Below are positions 1 to 12,036 of a stretch of DNA of 64,000 bases, one piece after another. The first letter of the stretch is position 1. Each line of letters begins with the position of its first letter. Below the pieces are notes generated by a model. That model did no database searches and was not told where the DNA came from. It saw only the letters and a program-made list of their open reading frames with translations. The position numbers and the translations under genes are program-made. The DNA comes from Aspidiotus rigidus (taxonomy: Eukaryota; Arthropoda; Insecta; Hemiptera; Diaspididae), in contig JAVHKY010000003.1 in the NCBI GenBank assembly GCA_035079385.1, forward strand, positions 16,031,001 through 16,095,000, written 5' to 3'.

Positions 1-2305
1 ATTTAAACAACTCTCGCCGATGACCTCAATCCATTCAAAACAACATCTCTCATCTAAACACAGGAAATTAGATCCAACGCATCTATATTTGATTCACCAT
101 CAAGCTTAAAACCCAAATACAGGCGAGAACTTGTAAAATTGAAAAAAAAAAAAAAAAAAAAAAATGAAAAAGGCTTCGCCCGGACAGAAGTTACTGAAGA
201 GAGTACATTTTACTTTTTGAGTACACTGTATTCTTGAGTTTCATCATACTTTTACGAATAAAATAATTAACTGCTGCCAGTACAATGATAAACAATCTGG
301 AACAATTTAATATTGAAACAACGCAAGATCTAGTGTTTTTACCTATATTTAATTGAAATTTCAGGTATGGAAGGTGGAACTCCAATTAGAACTGCAGACC
401 AGCTAAAATTATTTTCAATTTTGATGGAGAGGAAGCAGAATTTCCATACGGGGAAAACAAAGTAAAGATGCACAATTGAGATACAGACAACATTAATGCA
501 AATAATGAAAAAATGAAAACAGTAATTGAATACACATAACTAGGGCAAATTTTTTCTTCTGAAAACTGAACGTAAAAAACCAGTTCACGTATATGGGAAA
601 GAGTTAGATATTAACGTGATGAAACAATCAAATTACCATAAAACTTTCAAGATTGGTTGACTCCAAACTGAAAAAAATTCAATAACAAATTAATATTTAG
701 CCTTCGAATGGCATTGCAAACAGCACAGCAGAAACGAAAAACCAATTCGAATTTTTCATCAAAATTTTATAAACTTTGTAGGTGCATCGATCTACAAATA
801 AACACCATCAAACAGACGAAATAAGACACAAAAAATCAATCCTTGAAAACTGGCAAGTGTGAGGAGTAAAATCAACCCGCAAGGTAGGGTATGAATTGAA
901 AACCGATCCTCGTTATTATCCATTACTAAAAATTCTTCAAGGTAAGGGTTTCAAGAAAGTGACCTGTAAATGATGAGTGAACGCGATCAAGAGAAACCGA
1001 CTCCCCTTGGATGTTACTAAAAATATTCTCTTTGAACGAGATTTTAAGAGGAAGCCTAAATTCTTTTTTCTAGCAAAAATTCGTGAATAGTATAGAATGA
1101 CGCCCAAGTTTTGTAGATTAGGCTTGGGATCCAATAAAATTACCAAACACGTCACCCAATCACAGACTCAACTTTTCCATGAGAACGCCGATAAGTGGGA
1201 AAAAGAGAAATAATAATAAGTCAACAGTATCAGTAATAATATTTTGGAATTTCTCACTTTTCTCACTCGGACTTGTGATGGATTGTCTCTCATCCTCACA
1301 TTGATACCACAAACATGGGTCAATATATCGCCTTCTTCATTATCATGAAATTCGACCTGAAAGCTAGTGTCCGCTCTCGAACTCTTGGGTTTTTAGATAT
1401 TTTCTGTTTCGTAAGTTCTTTTTGTTTTTCACAGTTGCTCCAATTCTCCATATCGAGCAGATCGTTTGGCATATCTTCGTTCGATTTCTCAGGTGTACAA
1501 TCTTCCCTGATGAGTTTAAAATCCTATCAAATCGCAAACTGAATAGTGAAATAATCATATCCCTTTTGAAGCACTACGACAACAAACTCTATGAGTAGGG
1601 TTCGAGATGAAATTGAAGGCTTTCTCGTTGAAAGTTTCTTGTTTTCAAACTCACCTCGGATAAACGACTTTTTAATCAATGCATATTAGGTACATCTCTT
1701 GTCTCCAACTTTGTCATAAACGTGCTTGTCACTGTCTTCCTTGTTTTCCTCAAAGTGCACATTGATACCGTAGGTGTTGAGGTATGCATTTTCATCTTTA
1801 ATTCAAGGATTACAATCAATACTTGATATCGAAGGCCAATTATTAATAACTTTTGTAGACTTACGAGCTATCTATATTTTGGACCATTTCTTGGACGTAC
1901 ATGTTTGTGTACCAAAACTAAAACATCAATCTCGCATAATTTTGTCAACTGTTTTGCATTTCTTGTACGCGTGCACTTAAATGGATTATACATCTGGTGT
2001 TCGCTTGATTGGTTGTCAAATCTAAACGACTGCAGGTATCGCGCGAGTTGTTTCCTAAAAGTAATAGTATTGAATGATGAATGTTGATTCTTCGAATCAT
2101 TAAAATAACTTACTAATTATTACAAGGCGTGGACGTACATGCATCTATACCAGATGTGATGGGCTGTAGCTAATACGGCATCCGATTTCACATAAATTTA
2201 TCTAGTAATATGAAAGAACTTGGATACGAAATCCAAACGACTGCCGGATATCGGCAGTCGGTATCGAGCTGAAAGAAAATGGCGCCATTGTGAGAATCAA
2301 CAAGC
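1..2305 (+). repeat. Left arm of a ~2.3 kb inverted repeat
   Basis: This stretch is the reverse complement of 22914-25226. In the segments I compared base by base the arms agree at about 97% (for example 4 differences in ~147 bases at the inner ends). The arm begins at or before the window edge and ends inward at 2305 (…atcaacaagc). It contains a poly(A) run at about 143-164 that is shorter in the other arm. Short open frames on both strands are interrupted and I recognise no protein family. There are no terminal inverted repeats within the unit itself. It could be two insertions of one unknown mobile element in opposite orientation, or a segmental inverted duplication. Confidence 0.9.
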
Positions 2306-2943
2306 TAATAATTTTAATAATAAACAAAATTAGGAAGAAAAAGAAATGTTTGCAATGACATCGTGTTTCAAACAATTTCTATTATATTATTTACTTTTTT
2401 TTTCTGTTCAATCATACTTGGCATACTGGTGGACCTTGCATTAAGTGGCACTTTCAAATTTACAACATTGGTGGCACTGGTACGTTCGTATCAGTAAGTC
2501 TTATAAAATGTATGACGTCATTGACCCGAAATGAACAGCGGCGTGAAAATCACTGTCCTAGTGTCCTCTGAGGCACCGTTAGCACCGTGTCTGAGGCGGT
2601 GAAGCCTCTTTATCAATAAACGCAAATCACCGTGCCCGATCTCAATTTCAGTTTCACGTGTCTTGAAATTGAAAATCAAATCGAAATCATAGTTGTCTAT
2701 GCAGTTGTCCTGATTGTATCGTGGGATTCTTCGTATGAATTGTTCGTGATTTCAACTTCTTCCTCGCGAGTTTGGTTGATGGTAATCACGCTGTAAGTAA
2801 CTCAAAAACTCGTATCGTGATTCATCCCATGTTTTTGACATTTTTTCAAAAATTCACTTGCTCCAAATGAATTTAGAATGTAATATCTGTATCTTATTCT
2901 GAACTCCAAGTCGAACCACTGAGCCTACAACTTATAATTTCAG
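2306..2943. promoter_or_regulatory. Upstream and 5' UTR region of TRMT5
   Basis: No coding frame is seen here. A good donor (ctgtaagtaa) at about 2793 and an acceptor (ataatttcag) ending at 2943 suggest a 5' UTR intron, with the start codon directly after the acceptor. The promoter itself cannot be pinpointed. Confidence 0.4.
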
Positions 2944-4332
2944 ATGATTAAGACTACACCATCCATATTACAACCACCCGAATTGGTTCGAGGTATGACG
3001 GTGCTCGATAAATCCAAATTCCATAAAGAAGTTCGTAATGTACCAATATTGAAAGTTCGATCCTGTATAATGCATAGTATCATGTCTCTTCTTTCTCCTC
3101 ACCTTCTGAAAATGGAGAAGTTCAAACCTATTCAAGACGGAGATTGCGACAGCGAGAAAATTATTTACTTGCATCCTAATTTAATCAAAAGCTTCGATTC
3201 ATTCGCCAAAGAGTTGAAAATATCTCTCGCTGAAATGAATATCGGCCCAACTAATTTGGAGTTTCGCGATATAACGCTGAATTACGATAATTGGAAAGGT
3301 CACGAAATAATTACTGCAATTTTGCCTCCTTCTTTAAATTTTTCGGGCTATTCTATCATCGGTAATATTGTTCATGTTAACTTGCGCGAAGGATTATATC
3401 CGTACAAGAATGTTATTGGTGAAGTACTTAAAGATAAAGTCGCCCACTGTAGATGTGTCGTAAATAAAATAGGGATCATCGACAATGTGTACAGAAATTT
3501 TGAAATGGAGATTTTAAGTGGAGATAGTGACACAGAAACTGAAACGAAAGAAAATGGATGTCGATTCAAGATGGATTTTTCGCATGTTTATTGGAACCCT
3601 AGATTACACGAGGAGCACTGTCGAATTATAAATCTAATCTCAGAAGGAGATATTTTGTATGACGTATTCGCCGGTATAGGACCTTTTTCCTTGCCGATTG
3701 CAAAGAAAGGGTGTCACGTGTTGGCTAATGATTTGAATCCAGAATCTTATCGGTGGTTGAATCATAATGTTCAAATGAATAAGGTTGCCAATCGAATATC
3801 AACGTTTAATAAGGATGGTGAACATTTTATCAAGGAAGACTTCAGAAAAGACTATTTAATGCGAATTAGAGATGATGAGTACAAAAATTCAAAATTTCAT
3901 ATCACGATGAATTTACCATCTTCGGCTTACAAGTTTCTGTCGGCTTTTGCGAATCTTTTTACATCAGATGAGCTTGTGCGGGTCCAAGAGCACTCATTAC
4001 CGATTGTGTATCTATATTGTTTTCTAAAAAATAAAACAAATACCCTCATCGAAATTAGACAATTGGTGAGTGAAACTCTACATTCCTCGGTTGCAGATAA
4101 GATCGAGGATCGAAATGTTTTTCACGTGAGAAATGTGGCTCCTAACAAAGAAATGTTCAGAGTATCTTTTCAGCTTGCCAAAGGAATTTTAATCGGTACA
4201 CATCTGAAGCAGTACGTACCTGAAAGCATTATTCTGCCTCCGATTCAGAACGATCAACTAAGCCGAGATGATAACTTGAAAAGAGCTCTCTCTTTGGAAG
4301 AATTGACTAACAAAAAACTAAGAACGAATTAA
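2944..4332 (+). CDS. TRMT5: tRNA (guanine(37)-N1)-methyltransferase
   Basis: Single coding exon of 462 aa. TRM5-type enzymes transfer a methyl group from S-adenosylmethionine to N1 of G37, next to the anticodon, in cytosolic and mitochondrial tRNAs, which limits frameshifting. The N-terminal part has the eukaryotic signature VRGMTVLDKSKF near residue 15. The central part has YWNPRLHEEHCRI. The Rossmann methyltransferase core has DVFAGIGPFSLPIAKKG at about residues 240-256 (SAM-binding motif I), followed by ANDLNPESYRWL. The catalytic Trm5 motif NLPSSAYKFLSAF lies near residue 325, and HVRNVAPNKEMFRVSF near the C-terminus matches animal TRMT5. Length is close to the family norm. The start codon follows a splice-acceptor-like ttcag, so a non-coding first exon is likely. 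A mitochondrial targeting extension is not obvious. Confidence 0.95.
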   Translation: MIKTTPSILQPPELVRGMTVLDKSKFHKEVRNVPILKVRSCIMHSIMSLLSPHLLKMEKFKPIQDGDCDSEKIIYLHPNLIKSFDSFAKELKISLAEMNIGPTNLEFRDITLNYDNWKGHEIITAILPPSLNFSGYSIIGNIVHVNLREGLYPYKNVIGEVLKDKVAHCRCVVNKIGIIDNVYRNFEMEILSGDSDTETETKENGCRFKMDFSHVYWNPRLHEEHCRIINLISEGDILYDVFAGIGPFSLPIAKKGCHVLANDLNPESYRWLNHNVQMNKVANRISTFNKDGEHFIKEDFRKDYLMRIRDDEYKNSKFHITMNLPSSAYKFLSAFANLFTSDELVRVQEHSLPIVYLYCFLKNKTNTLIEIRQLVSETLHSSVADKIEDRNVFHVRNVAPNKEMFRVSFQLAKGILIGTHLKQYVPESIILPPIQNDQLSRDDNLKRALSLEELTNKKLRTN

Positions 4333-4440
4333 ATTGATTAATTTTATTTCAATCAATTTATTATTATGTATGTAAGCCTTTGTAATATTACGTATCTAAG
4401 ATGAACATTTTTTCACACATTTGTTCTCCAGACTGAGATA

Positions 4441-4860
4441 ATGGGGAAATCAAAGAACTCTTATACAAACGCGGTGAAAAGTAACATTTTCAAGGTTGCT
4501 GGATGTAAAAGCCTAAAGGTGAAAAATAAAGCTAAAGTGGTTACTCATGAACGAATGAAATCGGTAAATTTATATTTTGTTTGGTCTGTTGTTTTAGATG
4601 CATCCCATTTTAAATTGTTTTCGCTCGCTTTTTAGGTTCAGTTAAAAAATAAACAGAAAGTAGAAGATATAGACAAGCAGTTATCAATACTGGATACAGA
4701 AGTTCGTCAAAGTTCAAGACAAGAAAATCAAATGTGTGACGATTCATCAACAGTTTGTAGTAGATCGATAAAGAGACTAGATGAAATTGGCCGGCATAAT
4801 GAAACCCAGAAAAGTTGTCAGGAAGCCTTAGAGAGATTGAGTGCTATGGAAATGTTGTAA
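4441..4860 (+). CDS. RBIS: RBIS/C8orf59-like ribosomal biogenesis factor, two exons
   Basis: Exons 4441-4563 and 4636-4860 join in phase 0 across a 72 bp intron (tcg|gtaaat…tttttag|gttcag) to give 115 aa. The N-terminal part, with NVFKVA-like and KVKNKAKVVTHERMKS segments, resembles the small animal protein RBIS (C8orf59). RBIS is a nucleolar factor for large-subunit maturation whose hallmark is a KNKAKPVT-type motif. The rest is charged, polar and helical, and ends in a conserved-looking L-S-A-M-E-M-L tail like the RLMALL end of the human protein. It starts only 108 bp after the TRMT5 stop on the same strand. The assignment rests on one short motif plus size and tail. Confidence 0.7.
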
Positions 4861-5997
4861 AGTTATTATTCACTGTAAATCTTGGGTGAGAATATTACCA
4901 GTTCTTTCAAAACTATATGTAATTTTTTTACAATTTATATTTGTGTGACAGAACTCTACCTTCTATCTATGTGACTTTTGTAACATTGTCTTTGTACAGA
5001 TCAAGGGAAATAAGAGGTACAATAATTTTGTAAACAGTCCTTGTTCTTGTCTGTTAAAATTCATTTGAAGAGTAAATAATGTACAAAATGATCTTATTGG
5101 ACTTCTGGAGATTGTAATTGGTGACAAAATAGACGTGCAATGAGAATTTGGAGGATTTTTGTAGCTAGGGATTCCCAAGGATTCAGGCCTTAGAGAAAGG
5201 CATTTCTAATAGGTAAATCGTCACGTCATCTGTTAATTGAAGACTTTAGTGGCATGAACGCTGTCCTACAAATTGATGTCACATTTTTTGTAAAAGAATG
5301 ATCAACTGAATGAGATTTAATTTATCCTAATACATCATATCTCTCTTTGGAACTCCTGTCCTGTCTGCATTAACCAGCGATGACGAAGTTCTTTTTCAAA
5401 ATGTTGACAACTTTTTCCCCATATTAAACCCACTGTTCGATTATTTTCCAAGTATTGCGTTACTTCTTGTAGGTAATATTGGATTGGGAGTACTAATAGT
5501 CTGTAAGGGCTTTGCTAGGAGCGCCACTTTCCACGCTACACTCATAAGTAATGGTGTGTAATAGTCCCACATAAATAACAGGGGAGATTTTTTAAAAGTT
5601 CCAGTCAATCAATTTTTATAAATTGAGATATAAAAAAGTTGGATACGCGTCTGCTCTAACAATTTCAAAACTCTTTTAAAGAATCTCGCATTTGAATTTT
5701 ACAAGAAAAAAGAGCGACAACATCGCCTACTACTACTAGTTACATGAATTGCACGAAAGACCTCGTTTCGGTGATCGTTGATTATGCTGCGAGCGATTAT
5801 GATTATGTTATCAATATTCTAGTATGTACACACGTACTTGCCTATAATGATGCTCAATACCGATCAAAGTCGAGCCACTTTTCAAATCTAGTTCTGCAGA
5901 CAAATCTTTATATTGTCTTCATCGAAGTTCTTCTTAAGTAGTGCTTGTCCTTCAACTGTGTGTTCTGACGTTCATTTCAAGGATTTTCTACTTATCA
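4861..5997. other. Intergenic region between RBIS and FLAD1
   Basis: AT-rich sequence. It contains short open frames (for example 5744-5941) with no recognisable family, no splice logic linking them to FLAD1, and no long repeat. It presumably includes the RBIS 3' UTR and the FLAD1 promoter. Confidence 0.5.
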
Positions 5998-7809
5998 ATG
6001 TCTAAAACTGCCGGAATCATCATTATAGGAGATGAGGTACTGAATGGAAGTACCGTGGACACAAATTCGGCGTATTTGTGCCAGCAGTTCCGTTTGTTGA
6101 GTGTTCGCGTTTGTAAGGTTTCTGCAATCCCAGACCTCGCAGAAATAATTGGAGCCGAAGTCCTGCATTTCTCAAAATCGTTTGATATTGTTATCACAAC
6201 TGGAGGAGTGGGACCAACTCATGATGGTGTCACTTACAGAGGGGTGGCATCCGCATTTAACGTATCCTTGAGGGAAGATGAAGAAATGAGAACGTTCTAT
6301 AGTTCATATTTAGCACAAAATACTGACTCAGTTGTGAAATCCCTCTTTACAATACCTTCATCGGCTAATGTAATTTTTACGACAAATTTGGGGCTTTCAC
6401 CGAGCAATAATTTCCCTATAGTAAAAATTTATAATGTATTCTGTTTACCGGGTAATCCAACTTATGTGAGAAGGGTATTTCCTTCTTTTGCTCTAAAATA
6501 CTTTGTGAATGAAAATACCCTGCACTTTTCTAGAGTAATTTATTTAACAGTTGACGAAGTTAATGTGGCAACTATATTGAACGAACTCGTTGATAAATTC
6601 AAAGCTACAGTAACTTTCGTCTCTGACCTACTTACGGGAGACTCGCAGATGAAACCTGCAGATACTAAAATAAGGATAGAATCTACTTCTCTGACTGATT
6701 GTTTGAACGCGGAAAAACTGTTAATTTCTAAAGTATCCCCAAATTGGTTAGCTTACCCAAGAACTGAGATTCAAAATTTGGCTTTTATTCAGCGATTAAT
6801 CACAATGGAAACGGAATTGACTGATACATTGAAAACATCGTATCAAGTACGACTACTTATTTTATAAAATGACTATTATTTGCTCCATTATTGGTTTTAC
6901 ATAAAGTTATACGGATCTTTTTTCTTTGTCTTGAATTTTCTAGATTATTGAAGAATGTTTCAATCGATACAATATTAACGAAATCTTTCTGAGTTTCAAT
7001 GGTGGTAAAGATTGCACTGTTCTGTTGAATCTTGTATGTTCTTTCTGCATGGAGAAAAAATTCAAACAACGATTAAAATTAATCTACTTTCAGGAGAAAG
7101 AAACATTCCAGGAAGTAGACGACTTTATCGAAGATATTAAAAAAAAGTAAGATGATCGAAGTTTGCTTGTACCCGATCATTATCATGATTTAGTCTTCAT
7201 TATTTTCATTCTGTTGACTTTTTTTTTTTTTTATTATAGTTATAACGTTGATGTGTGTACTTTACCTATGCCTATGATTGATTCTTTAAAAGTTTTTCTT
7301 CAGCAAGAGCCGAATAGGAAAGCTTGTTTTATGGGTTTACGTAAGACCGATCCAAACTCTGAAAATTTAAAACCTTTCCAAGTAAGTCCATTTGTAGGTC
7401 TTATCGAATATTTTATTTTGAGTTAAAACTGAGATTGTCAACAGGAAACTGATTCGCATTGGCCAAAAGTCATCAGAGTGTCGCCTATTTTGCATTGGAC
7501 GTATGAAAATGTTTGGGATTTCTTAAGATGTGCTAATATTCCTTATTGTTCTTTATACAATCGAGGGTTAGTAAAAAGATTCAAGAGTTGCTTCTGCAAT
7601 TTTTTCATTATATTTTTTGCGCTAATGCGTTTTTTTTTTTCTCTAGTTATTCATCCTTAGGTAGTAGAAGCAATACATTACCTAATCCTGCGCTCCAGTT
7701 CACAAATGAAGATGGTTCTATTTTTTTTAGACCAGCTTTTTGTTTGGAAGATAGATATGAAAGACATGGTAGATTTTCTGATTCAAATATAAACCTTCCC
7801 ATAAAGTAA
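5998..7809 (+). CDS. FLAD1: FAD synthase, two-domain (MPT-binding plus PAPS-reductase-like), six exons
   Basis: Exons 5998-6846, 6944-7033, 7094-7146, 7240-7381, 7445-7566 and 7647-7809 join in frame to 472 aa. The enzyme adenylates FMN to FAD. The N-terminal ~250 aa are a molybdopterin-binding/CinA-like domain (GIIIIGDEVLNGSTVDTNS, then TTGGVGPTHDGVTYRGVA). The C-terminal FAD synthase domain has the PP-loop-like SFNGGKDCTVLLNL, then CFMGLRKTDPNSENLKPF, SPILHWTYENVWDFLR, PYCSLYN and YSSLGSRSNTLPNPAL, which match animal FLAD1 in order. The start at 5998 places methionine just before the first domain. No transit peptide is evident in this model. Confidence 0.93.
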
Positions 7810-10030
7810 GGATACTTGATGGACATCTTTTAGAATGACAGAGTTTCAAGTTTTGTACCCAAAGCTCATCTGTATGTTTTGAAAATATTGTCCCATCTAA
7901 CGATATAGTCAAATATCAACTAGGTTGCGATATTCCTGATCAATAGTGCCTGAGAAAAGTGAGCAACCCTTCTAAGTGTTGGAGGGGGGTGAAAATGGGA
8001 ATTAAACTACGATGATCAATGGAAAAGTGATAAAAAAATCAGAAATAACATTTGAATCGAGAATTCTTTGGAACTTAGTTAATTTGTTCTTTTGTTATCC
8101 CATCAAAGATGAATCACCGACACAATTGTGCAAATTATATGAGATGTCAGAATCTCCAATTCCGCTTTACTCAATTTCAAATTTTTACAGTTTGGTTCCA
8201 CTTCAAATGGCCTAAATGAGCAAAAAACTAAAAAATATTTTTTCAAGTACTTGAAAACTTTCAGATTCTGAATACCATCTCGTGATTCTTCTTCATTTCT
8301 TGATTTAAGATATTAACAAATGCTTAGTCTTTTGTTTAAATATAATTAAACTCTCGAGAGACTTGATTGATTGTTTCAAAATGAAGAGATTGTATTGTGA
8401 GAGTTTTTTCTAATGGTCATTTGTCTCTGTTAATTATTGGAACTCCATTAATGAGAAAAGCTTCATGTTATGAAAAATAGTTCAAAATGTTCATTTTTTA
8501 ACCCTTCTGTAAATTTTATTCAAGGTGAGTTCAAACATTTTGGTACAATTTATAAAATAACATCTGTCTCCAGAGACATGGATTTGACACCTTGAGAAGA
8601 TGATCTTTCCCTTGATTTTTATTCATCATCCTAAAAATTTAAAATATTTTATGATTACATAATTTAACTTCTTTCAACCCAGCACTTTATCATCTGCCCT
8701 AATACCCACAATTCCTTCTGAAAGGAAAATAATTATGCGGAATCATTGTAATAGCAAAGCAAAGTAAATTATAAAAATTTTCTTCTCTTGACAGTCTCAT
8801 ATTTTTTCTCGTTGTCATCTTAAATGATAAAATCTGAAGTTTTGTCTATTTTTTTATTTTGTTCTAAATGACCCCTAAGTGAGATTATTAAAATATATAT
8901 ATTATTTACAAATGACAACATATAGTGAGTTACTGCAAGAAAAAATACCTGTCTTACATAGTTACAACACTTTGGTAAGTTGATACTGACACAACAGTCC
9001 ATCCTTTGGCCTACAAGTGTATTGACTCCTCTAAGAATATCACAAAAAGCAAGAAGATATCAATATACCAACTAAAATCAAGGAATTTTTCAGGAACTCA
9101 AAGTTGTTCATTAGTAAAATACTAACAACTTTCAAGATCATAAGTTATTCATGTTTCCATTCTTTTACTATTTCTCAATTTGGATTATTTATGGTATCAT
9201 CTTTGTTCCCCGTACTATTCTTGTAGGTGTCAATAATGATTGGCCAAACAATGGGTAGTTTTTCAAGGAGCAAAGTTAAGTGATTGACGTAATTTTACTT
9301 CTGTGATGTCACCTGATAATGACTTGATTAGTCTGTAGTATTTGTGATAATGAAATACTTGTTAGTATTTCTCAGTGAAAATTCAGTGATAAGTACAAAT
9401 TTATTGATAAACTTTTATGATTAATATAATAACTAATAAAAAGTGCATCTCTCATAATGTGTTTGAGTTGTCATTATTCCATTAAGTATGTATTATTAGA
9501 ATGGCAGTGGGTTACAAGCACGCTGTGGGTAGATCTGCCGTACAGAGTTATTAAATAGATAAATTCACGTATGTGCAGAATGACAATGAATACAAGGAAA
9601 AGAGATTATGGGTATACTTGATATAGCCTCTTTTTCTCGTATTCATTATTTGCAACTTTGTATGGCAGAGATTAAAATTTCCGTTCTCGAGGACTTCGTA
9701 CTACTTTCTATCCTTTCTCGACATGAACAGAGTATAACTGGTGACATCTTTCCAGTCCATCCATCAGCGATGTTGTTTACGATACATCAATGGCAGCACT
9801 GGCGGACTTGAACGCAGACTCAGTGTTACTCCTAAAAAAAAATGTCCCAAGAATTAATTTCGGCAATAAAGGTCATCATAATATTCATCATTAAGCTTGA
9901 TAATTCAACCACTCAACGCATAATTCATAGTTGATAACGTATCTACCTGGTTTTCCGAAGTCATGTACTCTGTAGTTGGTTTCTTCTCAATTTCATAGAC
10001 TGTTCCTCATCAAATCTGAATCTTGAAATT
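7810..10030. other. Intergenic region between FLAD1 and mRpS34
   Basis: About 2.2 kb with low GC and no credible exon on either strand. Open frames of 60-67 codons at 8012-8215, 8820-9002 and 9608-9811 have no family signature or supporting splice sites. The end next to 10031 presumably holds the mRpS34 promoter. Confidence 0.5.
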
Positions 10031-11014
10031 ATGGTGAAATTCAAAATAGTTGGTCAGACGAGCTATCAATGCGGAAAGCCACTGTGGGAGATTCTTGGAA
10101 ATCTCGAGAATAACGGAGTAGGTCGATTGATCACAAGAGGAACATTTTCTCGGTACCCAGAACCATCATTTTATAAAATAATGAAATTCGAAGCAGTGCC
10201 AGCCCCCGTGGTTAAAGTAAATTTATTTTTCTGAATTTTTGTGTTGACTTTCCTAATGTGTTTAATTTGGACCCTCTTTTGATTTTGATATCAGCCTGAC
10301 GAATATAACGAATGGGCTCGAAGATGCATTGTATGGGTCGATTTTATTTTTCGTGGAGTGAGAATGAAAGAATACCGAGAATTATACTGGCCTACCTATA
10401 AACCGGATTACCAGTTGATTCCAAAGGCAGATGAAAAACTATGGTATAAACGAGTTGAGGAATGTAAGCGTGAAATGAAAATAATTGATCCGTCAGTCAA
10501 GATGCCAGTCATACTAAAGGTTCGTGATAGAAGTCTTCAGTCTTCAAAATCAAGGATCTTCGACTTAATGTGAAGAGTTTTCATCGAAAATTTTCTAGGA
10601 GCTGTTCAAAGAGCATTTACAAAATATGAATCAAGCGGTTCCGGAAGAACCAAAATTGACAGCCGTGCTCAATTTAAAGAAGAACAATCATTATCGTTTG
10701 GCTGAGGAAGGTGAAACACCGAATTATAAGCTTGAGTATGGATTTGGGACGCCGAAAACTCCTGCATTATATCAAAATATAGACGCCGCTCGACCATTAT
10801 TCAGTAAGTTCTATGTTAATTGGAACTGAACATCATTACTTTGCCGTGAAATATTTTCTGAATAAGCGAGCGAGTACTTTCTAATGACGCTATAATTTCT
10901 GTGTTAATAAGGTTCATTTTCTTAATGGTTTCTCTTGTTCATTCTGTTTCAGTCGGTAAAAATCCTTGGCATGATCCACCACCGTCTAAGAAAATCGATT
11001 GGATGGCTTTTTAG
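10031..11014 (+). CDS. mRpS34: Mitochondrial small-subunit ribosomal protein mS34, four exons
   Basis: Exons 10031-10216, 10295-10519, 10599-10803 and 10953-11014 give 225 aa. The N-terminus carries the insect mS34 pattern: a G-K-x-LWEILGNL helix followed by GVGRLITRGTFSRYPEPSFY at about residues 34-53. The middle has VDFIFRGVRMKEYRELYWPTYKPDYQLIPK, including the conserved Y-K-x-DYxL-x-PK, where the mammalian protein has YHDWRLVPK. The C-terminus ends KKIDWMAF. mS34 is a metazoan-specific component of the foot region of the mitochondrial 28S subunit. The call is from recalled family patterns, not a search. Confidence 0.8.
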
Positions 11015-11454
11015 GTGCTTTATTGTTTAGTTCGATTTCACAATTGTTTTTCTAATAAATTTTCATGTTTTATTATTTCCCAAGTCTTTTTTGACTTTGT
11101 TGAACTCATTAATATCGTGATGGGCCCAGCTGGTTGTTGAATGATAAATCAAAGATGAACAATATTAATAACATTATTTGGACTGTGCAAACAACTACAA
11201 CACTGCACTTGATGAAAACGAAATAGAAAAGAAAAATTCTTTTGTAAACGCCTGTATTTTACTCTTTTCTTTTCGTTATAATTGTGTAGTGGTGCGCACA
11301 GTTAGAATAGGAACATAATTATATTCCATTAAACAATACATATAATTGGAAAACAAAATCTACCATGACATTTATGTACGACAATCTACCTTTCCGAATC
11401 TGAATGAAAGTCGACAAATATTAAACAAGCAATAATTTTTCTAATTCGACTAGG
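11015..11454. other. Convergent 3' ends of mRpS34 and the 11455-12036 gene
   Basis: AT-rich spacer between two convergent genes. It should contain both 3' UTRs, including aataaa-like signals shortly after 11014 (taataaatt). Nothing else is recognised. Confidence 0.4.
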
Positions 11455-12036
11455 TTATGTTGTTTTAGCTCGTAATTGTTTGCGGTCAGCTTCCGTTTTT
11501 GGCGATAACATCATAAAATCCAATCTGGGGTCATCTGGTCTATAAACTATCACGACATCGATGATTAGAATAGTTCGTCAATGAAGGGATCAGTTTTCAT
11601 TTTAATGAGAATGAGAATGAAAATGGAAAAAAACACTCACCAGACCAGCGAAACATGAATCTCTTCTTATCTCGACCACTTTTTTCTAGTTTGTAATAAT
11701 GTATTGGCCAAAATATCATGACTGCAAGTGGGGTGCCTACACAACAAAGTGTTGCTGCTGGAACTTCCATCATTCCTTGTCGGAGCATTCCAATGACTGG
11801 TGGAAAGATGGAAAGAAACGTACGAAATTATAATTAGATTACTGACCCAAAAATTGAAAAATAGATAAAGGAATTTCTGCACAAGCATCACTATGAAGCG
11901 ACATGCTCTCAACTTCATGAATTTCGGCACGAAGTTGGAAATGGGAAAACAAAAGAAAAGACAACTTACGTCCATGGCCATAAATTTCGGGCTTAAGGTG
12001 ATGTCGAAAATAAGTTCTTAGCATCCAAGTTAACAT
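11455..12036 (-). CDS. Small single-pass membrane protein, unrecognised family, three exons
   Basis: Read on the minus strand, exons 12036-11970, 11796-11641 and 11546-11455 have consistent phases (1, then 1) and close to 104 aa. The protein begins MLTWMLRTYFRHHLKPEIYG. It then has one hydrophobic segment (about residues 37-53, ATLCCVGTPLAVMIFWP) and a basic tail after it (YYKLEKSGRDKKRF). The third exon adds VYRPDDPRLDFMML and ends KQLRAKTT. An N-terminal basic amphipathic stretch plus a single membrane span is the style of small inner-mitochondrial-membrane subunits, but I do not recognise the family and the location is inference. It is transcribed divergently from ATAD5. Two of its exons appear as unrelated open frames if read separately. 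Confidence 0.65.

Noticed and set aside
1..2305. Coding transposase in the inverted-repeat arm
   Set aside because: All frames are short and interrupted, and no catalytic motif could be recognised in either arm.
2944..4332. TRMT5 as a lateral transfer because it is intronless in the coding part
   Set aside because: The sequence follows animal TRMT5 throughout, including eukaryote-specific motifs, and a 5' UTR intron is likely.
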